From assembly GCA_009702955.1 (NCBI GenBank), contig WLHA01000050.1, forward strand, positions 1 through 7,443: 7,443 nt of DNA, in the 5' to 3' direction. The stretch comes from Actinomycetota bacterium (GTDB lineage: Bacteria > Actinomycetota > Acidimicrobiia > IMCC26256). Shown piece by piece: positions 1-6,253 of the stretch (within the stretch, counting starts at the first letter, position 1; each line of letters opens with the position of its first letter). The translations under genes and the position numbers were made by a program. The notes under the pieces were generated by a model. That model made no database searches. It worked only from the letters and a program-made list of their open reading frames with translations, and had not been told where the DNA came from.

Positions 1-1
1 T

Positions 2-151
2 GACATGACTATGCCGTGGCGCAGTCTCCCCAAATTCAACGCAGAGTTAGAGCAAGCTGGTTATATCAATTCAGAGATGACCTATCGGAGTTACTTGGCG
101 CTGTGGCGTGCGCTCTGCTCGCGAGATGCCCCAATACCCGCACGACGATAA
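2..151 (+). CDS. 3' end of an unidentified gene (partial, enters from left edge)
   Basis: The frame starting at base 2 is open from the window edge to a TAA at 149-151 and gives 49 residues ending in ...APIPARR. The other two plus frames hit stops within the first few bases. The peptide looks protein-like: it is rich in Trp, Tyr, Leu and Glu, with a short WRSLPKFNAELEQAGY stretch followed by TYRSYLALWRAL, compatible with a helical C-terminus. It would converge on the amidase gene with 18 bases between the two stops, a common arrangement for the end of a transcription unit. The fragment is too short for me to name a family. Fifty open codons can also occur by chance, so the call is tentative. 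Confidence 0.5.
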   Translation, partial: DMTMPWRSLPKFNAELEQAGYINSEMTYRSYLALWRALCSRDAPIPARR

Positions 152-169
152 CGAGAGTTGCGCCCGCCG

Positions 170-2044
170 TTAGGCGACGCGACACCCAATGAGCGCGGGT
201 GGATCTGCGAGCACGCTGATTCCCCAAAGGCAGACCGTGTGAAGCCCCGGACCTACGGGTACGCGTGCCCAGAATCCATGCTGCTCTCCATAGCCACTAA
301 ATACTGCTGCTATGTCAGCACGCGGTACGACGGCACCGGTTGTGTGAATGTAGCGACCATCAACATAGACATCTACAAGAATTGAGTCTCGAGTATCTGG
401 ATCGAGGCTCCAACCGGAGACGCCGATCCATCCCGGTTCACGCCCGATACCCTCAAAGAAACCAATCGGGCTTCCAGTGGTACGCGCGCACCCAATGATG
501 TCGTTGCGGCCTTTACCAATAGAGATTGCATACAGGCAGATTGAGTGGCCACCCGGCGAGATCGGGAGAGTGATATCGAAGCCGTGCTCTGCTCCGTTCT
601 CCGGGAATGCAGCACCAATATCGGGACGCTCTAGATCGGCTAAGTGGCGCGTCCCGTCGGAGTCAACGTACGCGTGGATATCAATTGGATCTGGCGAGTC
701 TGGGTCTAGTGCCCAACCCGCAAAACGAACAGACCCCGGAGTTCGCTGAATAAGTTCGAGGTTTGACCACGGCACCCCAATGGGCACGCTGGCGCGTAGA
801 AAGTTTCTAAGCGCTGGCAGGATTGAGTAGCCCGCGTTCCCTGGGCAAGCAGTGCCGTCGCCAGAGATTGCGCCCGCATCACGGTGGCCAATAATTGGGT
901 CAATGACTGCACCGCGTGTAGCTACAGGAACATTTGGATCGATGTGGTTTACGGTCATCTTCCAAAGCAATAGGCGATTCAATGCGTCTTGCATGGCGGC
1001 CGGTGGAGTGGTGTTAGAGAAATCTCCGATGAGAGCGATACCCACTGAGCCTGCGTTGAAATCGGTGGCGTGCGCTCCAATTACTCCTCGATTCACTCCG
1101 CCGAAGCGCCCCTCAAATATCTGACCATAGCGATCAATCAAGAAGTTGTAGCCATGGTCGCAGTAGCCGCGACCTAGAACGTAATAGGTGTAGATAGACC
1201 TAACCGTTGCCGCTGACTGTGCAGGAGTATCTCCATTTGATGTGGCGGTGTGGTGCACCACAACAAACTCTGGCTGAACGAAATTGGGGCCATCAGGGCA
1301 CGAAGTAAGCCGTAGTGATTCATCAGCACCCCAGGCGGCACGCGAGATGATGGCCGGCTGATTTGGAATTAGTGCATTCGCTGCTTGCGGCGAGGAGAGA
1401 CTCGATCCAATAAATGCGCCCCCAACAATTAGAACAGCAACTCCTCCGAGTAATCGCCGACGCGGTATAACCATTCCAATCGCTACGAAAGAACCAGCAG
1501 CGCCACCCGCGATTAGTCCGGGCCCAAGCGGAACGGGCGGAGCACTATGTGTTTCGGAGATGGCGATTAGCCGCGCATCAGCTAGATCGCCATCTAGAAC
1601 TCGCACACGAACCTCGTCGACGTTCCTTACCGAGACTGGTTCAGAGGATAGGAGGCCATCGCGAAGTTTCGCGGCGGCAACTACTGAATCAACCGAGCCA
1701 GAGTCAGCCCCACCATCAGCCTCGCCTACGGTCGCAACCCTGTGCCAAGTGCCGGAGTCACTGCGCGCCTCTACCGCAATCTTCACTGAAGTGTCGCCGC
1801 GCCATTGAAGTGCAACAAGGTTTGTAGAGTCCGCCACCGCGGGAGACTTGCTTAACTCTCCAGCGGATAGAACGTCCCCCTTCGAACTCAAGGGCGATCG
1901 GGCGACATCGCTATTAGGAGTAGCGGTTGCACCGGCTGCACTGCTCCATGTGATGACTGCGATTGATGCAACAACGATCATTATGCGTAGGAAGTTGTAA
2001 CGCGATCGGAGTTGCATGGAGTAATCATCGGCCGCGCGACGCAT
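170..2044 (-). CDS. Exported N-acetylmuramoyl-L-alanine amidase / PGRP with membrane hairpin and C-terminal repeats
   Basis: Predicted 624-residue cell-envelope amidase (Amidase_2/PGRP fold) that would cleave the amide bond between muramic acid and the peptide stem, or bind peptidoglycan. Visible order: a basic N-terminus and hydrophobic segment at about 19-38 ending in an Ala/Gly-rich cleavage-like region; a beta-rich domain at about 75-165 that resembles the N-terminal domain of actinobacterial secreted amidases; two hydrophobic segments (about 175-193 and 198-215) separated by PRRR; the amidase domain (about 228-417); and two repeats (about 437-521 and 538-624). Expected zinc ligands are present: H264 in VVHH, H387 in GHRD, and C400 in TACPG, along with Y299 in GYNFLID. 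Start choice is uncertain. ATG at 2044 has only a weak AGG three bases upstream, and the internal ATG at 2017 (residue 10) would also give a good signal peptide. It lies 89 bases downstream of the P450 operon on the same strand, with no obvious functional link. Confidence 0.93.
   Translation of the reverse strand: MRRAADDYSMQLRSRYNFLRIMIVVASIAVITWSSAAGATATPNSDVARSPLSSKGDVLSAGELSKSPAVADSTNLVALQWRGDTSVKIAVEARSDSGTWHRVATVGEADGGADSGSVDSVVAAAKLRDGLLSSEPVSVRNVDEVRVRVLDGDLADARLIAISETHSAPPVPLGPGLIAGGAAGSFVAIGMVIPRRRLLGGVAVLIVGGAFIGSSLSSPQAANALIPNQPAIISRAAWGADESLRLTSCPDGPNFVQPEFVVVHHTATSNGDTPAQSAATVRSIYTYYVLGRGYCDHGYNFLIDRYGQIFEGRFGGVNRGVIGAHATDFNAGSVGIALIGDFSNTTPPAAMQDALNRLLLWKMTVNHIDPNVPVATRGAVIDPIIGHRDAGAISGDGTACPGNAGYSILPALRNFLRASVPIGVPWSNLELIQRTPGSVRFAGWALDPDSPDPIDIHAYVDSDGTRHLADLERPDIGAAFPENGAEHGFDITLPISPGGHSICLYAISIGKGRNDIIGCARTTGSPIGFFEGIGREPGWIGVSGWSLDPDTRDSILVDVYVDGRYIHTTGAVVPRADIAAVFSGYGEQHGFWARVPVGPGLHTVCLWGISVLADPPALIGCRVA
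173..433 (-). repeat. Second C-terminal GW-LDPD repeat of the amidase
   Basis: Residues about 538-624, ending at the protein's C-terminus. The pattern is GWSLDPD, VYVDG, RADIAAVFSGYGEQHGF, PGLHTVC and LIGC. Its two Cys (605 and 621) have the same 16-residue spacing as in the first repeat, suggesting a conserved disulfide in each unit. The amino-acid repeat is clear, but the DNA has diverged, so it is an old duplication of a protein module rather than a recent DNA repeat. Confidence 0.85.
482..736 (-). repeat. First C-terminal GW-LDPD repeat of the amidase
   Basis: Residues about 437-521. The pattern is GWALDPD, then a VDSDG segment, RPDIGAAFPENGAEHGF, PGGHSIC and IIGC. It matches the next repeat segment by segment at an offset of about 101 residues. 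The repeat carries two Cys (503 and 519), spaced 16 apart. Repeats of this kind occur at the C-termini of secreted actinobacterial proteins; their binding target is not known to me. Confidence 0.85.
794..1363 (-). other. Amidase_2/PGRP catalytic domain
   Basis: Residues about 228-417 of the amidase gene product. The domain opens with IISRAAWGADESLR, the usual start of this fold in actinobacterial proteins. It then has VVHHTAT (first zinc His, 264), GYNFLID (Tyr299), FEGRFGG, GAHATDFN, GIALIGDF, GHRDA (second zinc His, 387) and GTACPG (zinc Cys, 400; Thr398 next to it). All three metal ligands are intact, so it should be catalytically competent. C249 and C295 could form an extracellular disulfide; that is inference. 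Confidence 0.92.
1400..1522 (-). other. Hydrophobic hairpin inside the amidase (two predicted membrane segments)
   Basis: Residues about 175-215 of the amidase form two hydrophobic stretches, GLIAGGAAGSFVAIGMVI and LLGGVAVLIVGGAFIG, joined by a short PRRR turn. By the positive-inside rule the RRR turn would sit in the cytoplasm, leaving both the N-terminal beta domain and the amidase domain outside. This would anchor the enzyme in the membrane even if the signal peptide is cleaved. This is read from hydrophobicity only. Confidence 0.7.
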
Positions 2045-2133
2045 AGACCTGTAATCGCGCGAACGGCTTTCTCGCAGATTTAACCGAAGAGCATTGACCG
2101 TTCAGAGAACCCGCGAGATTTGAGAAATTGAGA
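2045..2133. other. Intergenic gap between the P450 operon and the amidase gene
   Basis: This 89-base gap is the only sizeable non-coding stretch in the window. It should hold the end of the operon transcript and probably a promoter for the amidase. I see no convincing hairpin followed by a T-run, and no good -35/-10 pair. Two loose interleaved inverted repeats exist (GAACGG 2061-2066 with CCGTTC 2098-2103; TCTCGC 2070-2075 with GCGAGA 2113-2118), but their loops are over 30 bases, too long for a terminator. Confidence 0.4.
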
Positions 2134-2688
2134 TCAACGCTCCCAAAGTCCAACTGGAGCCTCGCCGTGCCCGAAGTGCCCAGGTAGACGCTCCCCGGCC
2201 ATTGCACGCTCGAGTCGCTTCTGCATTCCCTCTGTAAGTTTGTCGTGCTTAATCATCTCCATAAATACTGCAGTCGCATTCCCGACATCAAAGAAGTCGC
2301 GCTGCCACTTCCATTTGAAGTCGCCACCATAAACAAACCAACTACCACCGAGACCTGCTACCTCGTAATGACTTCCGTCATCGCGTTTCGCGATTGCGAC
2401 CTGTTTCCAGAGCCCCATGATCTCGCCCTTAACGTCATCAATCAAAACATGCTGGTATGGGTAGACCCAGCCGCCGAGTCCGCTCATCTCGCTACCGAGC
2501 GCTAATTCTTTGATCTCCTCTTTTCCGACAGCCATGAACTCATCGTTCGGCCCAACGTTCCAGCCGTATGTTGCGTCATCGGTATAGAGCTCCGCCATCG
2601 GCTCCCAGTTGAGGTTCTTCTCGCACTCTTTGTTGATCGCTAACCAACGCTCAACCATCTCTTCTAGTTCGGCACGTGGGTATGACAT
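2134..2688 (-). CDS. NTF2/SnoaL-like protein, last gene of the P450 operon
   Basis: 184 residues. The N-terminal part (about 5-135) looks like the cone-shaped NTF2/SnoaL fold: a long helix (LEEMVERWLAIN), WEPMAELYTDDATYGW typical of the second helix and first strand, VGKEEIKEL, then strands ending in WKWQRDFFDV. A further helical tail (about 136-184) extends beyond the usual 130-140-residue fold. Members of this superfamily include ketosteroid isomerase, polyketide cyclases and small-ligand binders, so a role in binding or converting a hydrophobic intermediate of this pathway is reasonable but not proven. The start is well supported by GAGGAG five bases upstream, lying inside the last codons of the ferredoxin gene with only two bases between them. 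Position and length suggest it is the counterpart of M. tuberculosis Rv0762c; I could not check this by alignment. Confidence 0.78.
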   Translation of the reverse strand: MSYPRAELEEMVERWLAINKECEKNLNWEPMAELYTDDATYGWNVGPNDEFMAVGKEEIKELALGSEMSGLGGWVYPYQHVLIDDVKGEIMGLWKQVAIAKRDDGSHYEVAGLGGSWFVYGGDFKWKWQRDFFDVGNATAVFMEMIKHDKLTEGMQKRLERAMAGERLPGHFGHGEAPVGLWER

Positions 2689-2690
2689 CG

Positions 2691-2891
2691 TTACTCCTCT
2701 TCGCTAATTGATATTGCATGGGTAGGGCAGTACTTCACCGCAGCCATTATTCGTGGCCGAAGTGATTGGTCTGGATCTTCATTTAGAACCGTAACGGTTG
2801 TTGCCTTTGGTGCCACCGCAAAGACTTCTGGGGCCTCTGACTCGCAGACACCGTGACCTTGGCATAGGTCTCGGTCGATATTGATCCGCAT
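2691..2891 (-). CDS. [3Fe-4S] ferredoxin, P450 electron carrier (Rv0763c-like)
   Basis: 66-residue ferredoxin of the actinobacterial type that delivers electrons from a ferredoxin reductase to cytochromes P450. The motif is C10-GQ-like CQGHGVC (C10, C16) and a distant CP (C55-P56), i.e. Cxx(H)xxC...CP. The position that is the extra Cys in [4Fe-4S] proteins is His13, so a three-iron cluster is expected. It begins with an Arg-rich MRINIDRD strand and ends in an acidic EEE tail. Its ATG overlaps the CYP51 stop by one base (TAATG), with an AGGT seven bases upstream. This is the same neighbour relation as Rv0764c-Rv0763c in M. tuberculosis, so CYP51 is the most likely partner, possibly shared with the CYP123-like enzyme. 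No reductase gene is in the window. Confidence 0.95.
   Translation of the reverse strand: MRINIDRDLCQGHGVCESEAPEVFAVAPKATTVTVLNEDPDQSLRPRIMAAVKYCPTHAISISEEE
2694..2699 (-). promoter_or_regulatory. Strong ribosome binding site of the NTF2-like gene
   Basis: GAGGAG read on the minus strand, five bases before the ATG. It is formed by the two final Glu codons of the ferredoxin gene, so translation of the two genes is likely coupled. It also fixes the start of the NTF2-like protein. Confidence 0.75.
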
Positions 2892-4258
2892 TACAAGGAC
2901 CTATTTCGTCGGGAGTAACGGATACGGGCAGGCTGTTCAAGCTGAATAACCATCTTGGACATATCTGCTCGGTATGAATCCGACGGCTGTGCGAGCTCGA
3001 GACTCCAATCGCGAAACAGCACCGTAAAGATTGCCTTCAGCTGCATCATCGCAAATGCTGCACCGACACAGCGGTGGCGTCCTGCTCCGAACGGAATCCA
3101 GTTCCAAGGGTTCATCTCGTCCTCGGCCCGAGGATCTATATAGCGCTCGCACTCGAATTGATCTGGGTCTGCGAATGCCTCAGCAATTCGATTGGAGACC
3201 CATGGAGAAGCACCGACCATCTGGCCTGCCTTAACTGCTAATCCTTGAATCTCTAGATCAACCTTCGCAACACGGAGTAACAAAATTAGTGGCGGGTGGA
3301 GCCGTAGAGTCTCTTTCAAGGCAGCCTCTAGCCAAGGCATCTCGCGTAACACTCGGTAGGAGATCTCCTCCCCGCCGGCATTGAGCCGGTCTGTCTCATC
3401 TAAAACTCTGCCGAGTTGCTCCGGTCTACGCAGCAACTCAATAAGCATCCATGATGCAGTAGTTGAGGTTGTGTGATGCCCCGCAAACATCATTGAGATG
3501 AAGATGCCGGTTACCTGGTCCGCAGTAAAACGTAATGAGCCGTCCTCCTCTCGAATTGACATAAGCACATCCAAAAGGTCTCGATCGTCGCCCTCAGCAG
3601 GAATAGCTATTTCACGGTTAGTCATGATGGCTTGTACAAGTTCAACTAAGGCTGCGCGTGAAGAGTCGCGAATTGCGAACGACTCGATATCCGCATACGG
3701 ATCAACAAATGCAAGTGCGTCAGTGCCGCGTTCGAGATCGTGGTACAGGTCTGCAAACCTGCGATCGAGTTCGTCACGAAACTTCTTTCCAATTAGGCAA
3801 GCCGATGAGGTGTAGATAGTTAGCTCGGCGAACCAATCAAGGAGGTCAATCTCTCCTGTGTCGCTCCACTTAGCGGTCATCGCCTCAACCTCTGCTGCGA
3901 TAGTGGCGGCATGGCCCCGCATGAACTTGTCGCGCAGAGCCTGATTGTGAAGCATGTCGCGACGTCGTTCAGGGGACGCATCGAATACAACGCCCTCACC
4001 AAAGATTGGCTTCATAAATGGGTATGCCTCAGCTTGATCGAGCACCTCCTCTGGAGCGCGAAAGAAGATCTCGTTCGCTTCAGCTCCGCTCAGAAGGACA
4101 ACCTCGCGCTCGGCAAGGTTGAATATCCCTACGTCGCCGCACTCGTCACGCACGCGCTCGAGGAGTCCGATCGGATCGGTACGAAGCTCCTCAAGATGAC
4201 CGCTTTTACCGTCAGAGCCTGAGACAGTCGGTGGAGTCTTTAGCGGCGCACTGGTCAT
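2891..4258 (-). CDS. cyp51: Cytochrome P450 CYP51 family (sterol 14alpha-demethylase)
   Basis: 455-residue soluble P450, very similar over its whole length to M. tuberculosis CYP51 (Rv0764c). CYP51 removes the 14alpha-methyl group of sterols in three oxidations. Landmarks: HLEELRTDPIGL near the N-terminus; the CYP51-specific B' region AYPFMKPIFGEGVVFDASPE (Y79, F81, F86); FAELTIYTSSACLIGKKFR; I-helix FAGHHTTS (258-265, H262); ETLR (E316, R319); and heme loop FGAGRHRCVG with ligand C397. All catalytic elements are intact. No transmembrane anchor is present, as in other bacterial CYP51s. The ATG overlaps the SDR stop (ATGA) with GAGG seven bases upstream, which supports this start. Family assignment is firm; the natural substrate is not, because most actinobacteria lack sterol synthesis and may act on host, environmental or dietary sterols. 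Confidence 0.97.
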   Translation of the reverse strand: MTSAPLKTPPTVSGSDGKSGHLEELRTDPIGLLERVRDECGDVGIFNLAEREVVLLSGAEANEIFFRAPEEVLDQAEAYPFMKPIFGEGVVFDASPERRRDMLHNQALRDKFMRGHAATIAAEVEAMTAKWSDTGEIDLLDWFAELTIYTSSACLIGKKFRDELDRRFADLYHDLERGTDALAFVDPYADIESFAIRDSSRAALVELVQAIMTNREIAIPAEGDDRDLLDVLMSIREEDGSLRFTADQVTGIFISMMFAGHHTTSTTASWMLIELLRRPEQLGRVLDETDRLNAGGEEISYRVLREMPWLEAALKETLRLHPPLILLLRVAKVDLEIQGLAVKAGQMVGASPWVSNRIAEAFADPDQFECERYIDPRAEDEMNPWNWIPFGAGRHRCVGAAFAMMQLKAIFTVLFRDWSLELAQPSDSYRADMSKMVIQLEQPARIRYSRRNRSL

Positions 4259-5040
4259 TCGCCTACCTCATGAAGTGGCGCCTCTGGATGAATCTCGAGA
4301 GTCGTTATGTGGGTACCGCGTGCCATCTCCACTACTGCCATCACTGCCTCGGCGACTCCGGCTGGGCGCATGTAGTTGTCGTGGCGCGAAAGCCCCCACT
4401 TTCGCCAGAGATCGAGAGCTGCGTTGGTTGCGTCTGCGTCCCAGTCCATGCCCATTCCAGTGAGAGTTGGTCCTGGTCGCACAACTGTTGCGCGAATACC
4501 GGTTCCCTCCAACTCCATCTGGAGTGCGCGCGCATACCCCTCTAGGCCCCATTTTGACGCGACATAGGCAACCATCGAGGGCCTTGGATTCACAACTACA
4601 TCCGAGGTAACAAAAACTATGTCGCCGCGTTGTCTCTCAACCATTGCAGGAAGAAGGGATCGAATAACGCGGTGAGTCCCTGCGACATTGACAGACATCA
4701 CAGCCTCAAACTCCTCTGGATCAGTATCGAGTACCGAACCAACCTGATTGCGTGCAGCGTTTGCAACGATGATCTCGATCTCGCCCAATGCATCACGTGC
4801 TATTTCGCAGAAGTTCTCGATTGTTCCCGAATCGGCGAGATCAAGAAACACTGCATGAGCCTCGCCACCATTTTCGCGAATGCGTGCAGCGGCTGCCTCG
4901 AGCTCGTCGACGCGACGCGCCCCTAGAACGACTGGGTGGCCAGAGAGCGCCAGGGCTTCAGCGGTGGCTAGGCCGATTCCAGAGGATGCGCCGGTGATCA
5001 CGGCACCGCGACGTTCTGGGTGGGGAGGAAACTTTGCCAT
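4255..5040 (-). CDS. Short-chain dehydrogenase/reductase (Rv0765c-like)
   Basis: 261-residue classical SDR, close to the family's usual 250-280. It would interconvert an alcohol and a ketone with a nicotinamide cofactor. Motifs: TGASSGIG (16-23) for cofactor binding, LDLAD (about 66-70), the NAA variant of the NAG motif (94-96), N118, S146, and the catalytic YVASK (Y159, K163), then RPGPTLTGM after the catalytic site. Arg42-Arg43 after the second strand favours NADP(H), by inference. It lies between the CYP123-like and CYP51 genes exactly as Rv0765c does in M. tuberculosis, so it probably processes the same substrate or product. One base separates the CYP123 stop from this ATG, and AAAGG sits nine bases upstream. 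It overlaps cyp51 by four bases. Confidence 0.94.
   Translation of the reverse strand: MAKFPPHPERRGAVITGASSGIGLATAEALALSGHPVVLGARRVDELEAAAARIRENGGEAHAVFLDLADSGTIENFCEIARDALGEIEIIVANAARNQVGSVLDTDPEEFEAVMSVNVAGTHRVIRSLLPAMVERQRGDIVFVTSDVVVNPRPSMVAYVASKWGLEGYARALQMELEGTGIRATVVRPGPTLTGMGMDWDADATNAALDLWRKWGLSRHDNYMRPAGVAEAVMAVVEMARGTHITTLEIHPEAPLHEVGE
4266..4269 (-). promoter_or_regulatory. Ribosome binding site deciding the cyp51 start
   Basis: GAGG on the minus strand, seven bases before the cyp51 ATG and inside the end of the SDR gene. Together with the ATGA stop/start overlap it argues for coupled translation and for this ATG as the true start. Confidence 0.65.
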
Positions 5041-5041
5041 T

Positions 5042-6253
5042 TCAGCGCACCTTTACGGTTGTCGGGAGTGTTGCGAACCCACGCACGTTTGCGGAGTGGA
5101 CTCGTGCCATTAAGGCCTCATCAATCTCGTAGTCACTTACGCGCTTCACTAACTCGTCTAGAGCAATGCGAGTTTCATGACGAGCAAGAAGTGCACCTAA
5201 ACAGAAGTGTCTTCCATTTCCAAAGCTCATGAGATCTCCGTTGGGGCGATCAAGGTCGTAGACATCTGCGCGATCAAATACTTGCTCGTCCCTGTTAGCG
5301 GAGCCGATGAGAAGAAATACGCGCGCACCTGCGTCGATGAGCGTGTCACGGATGACAATGGGAGTGTGCGTGGTGCGCAGAACCATTTGAGTGGAGCCAT
5401 CGAAACGCAGGGTCTCTTCAACCCAGTCTGAGATGCGAGCTGGATCGTTGAAGGGCTTGGCACGCTCCTCGGGGTTGCACCACGCCCAGTACCACGCATT
5501 GCCAAGGAGTTTGGTTGTTGTTTCGTTCCCGGCAACGACGAGTAGAAACAGAAAACTAATTATCTCCTCGTTGGTCAAGCGTGCTCCATTGACCTCAGTC
5601 TCTATCAGTTGCGTAGTTAGATCGTCGCCTGGGTGCAGCCGTCGATCGATGAGAAATGCCTCGTAATAAACAAAGAGTTCGATTGCAGCCTCGAAGCCTT
5701 GGGGAGTGACGTCAAATACTCCCTCTTCGCGATGCACAAGCAGATCAGCGAGCCTTCGCAGCTCCGCGCGATCCGCATATGGCACACCAATTAACTCTGA
5801 GATGACATCCATCGGCACAAGCCCCGCGAAATCATTTATGAAGTCGAAGCCCCCACCCTCAAGTGCTGGCTCTAGGTGCTCACGAGTAATAGCGCGCATT
5901 CGGGGTTCAAGTGCAGCAATCTTTTTAGGGGTGAACTCCTTAGTAACGATTGATCTAATGCGAGTGTGATTTGGGGGATCCATCGCAAGGAGGGACATCG
6001 TGCGGTGAGCGTTAGGGCCATAGGCAGAGGGATCGAGCGCAACCCCAAAAGAGTTTGAGAAAACCTCGATATTTCGGAATGCCGAGAGAATGTCGTTGTG
6101 GCGAGAGAGCGCCCAAAAATCGAACTCTTCGTTTCTAAATACAGGGGCCTCAGAGCGCATGCGCGCGTACGTTGGGTATGGATCCTCGTGTATTCGATAG
6201 TCGTACGGGCTGAACTCGAGCGGTCCAAGATTAAGAGCAGATGCTTCGCTCAC
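5042..6253 (-). CDS. Cytochrome P450, CYP123-like (Rv0766c-like)
   Basis: 403-residue soluble bacterial P450, matching M. tuberculosis CYP123 (Rv0766c) throughout: YDYRIHEDPYPTYARMR near the start, LLAMDPPNHTRIR (C-helix), PMDVISELIGVP, and VRGFATLP at the end. Catalytic landmarks are intact: I-helix AGNETTT (241-247), EETLR (E280, R283), and heme loop FGNGRHFCLG with ligand C351. The reaction is presumably an oxygen insertion supported by ferredoxin, but no physiological substrate is established for CYP123, so none is given here. The start is GTG, overlapping the TetR stop as GTGA, with a strong GGGAGG seven bases upstream. The SDR follows after one base. The placement next to the SDR and CYP51 suggests two P450s acting on one pathway. 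Confidence 0.92.
   Translation of the reverse strand: MSEASALNLGPLEFSPYDYRIHEDPYPTYARMRSEAPVFRNEEFDFWALSRHNDILSAFRNIEVFSNSFGVALDPSAYGPNAHRTMSLLAMDPPNHTRIRSIVTKEFTPKKIAALEPRMRAITREHLEPALEGGGFDFINDFAGLVPMDVISELIGVPYADRAELRRLADLLVHREEGVFDVTPQGFEAAIELFVYYEAFLIDRRLHPGDDLTTQLIETEVNGARLTNEEIISFLFLLVVAGNETTTKLLGNAWYWAWCNPEERAKPFNDPARISDWVEETLRFDGSTQMVLRTTHTPIVIRDTLIDAGARVFLLIGSANRDEQVFDRADVYDLDRPNGDLMSFGNGRHFCLGALLARHETRIALDELVKRVSDYEIDEALMARVHSANVRGFATLPTTVKVR

Noticed and set aside
160..176. CGCC/GGCG hairpin between the converging genes as a bidirectional terminator
   Set aside because: Only a four-base stem, overlapping the amidase stop, with no T-run on either strand.
2061..2118. Interleaved inverted repeats (GAACGG/CCGTTC and TCTCGC/GCGAGA) in the intergenic gap, possible terminator or operator
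   Set aside because: Six-base arms with loops over 30 bases and no T-run; not a credible terminator and too loose for an operator.
3911..4222. Plus-strand open frame of 103 codons opposite cyp51
   Set aside because: It is antisense to a strongly conserved P450 reading frame, has no ribosome site that I can see, and its translation resembles no protein family.
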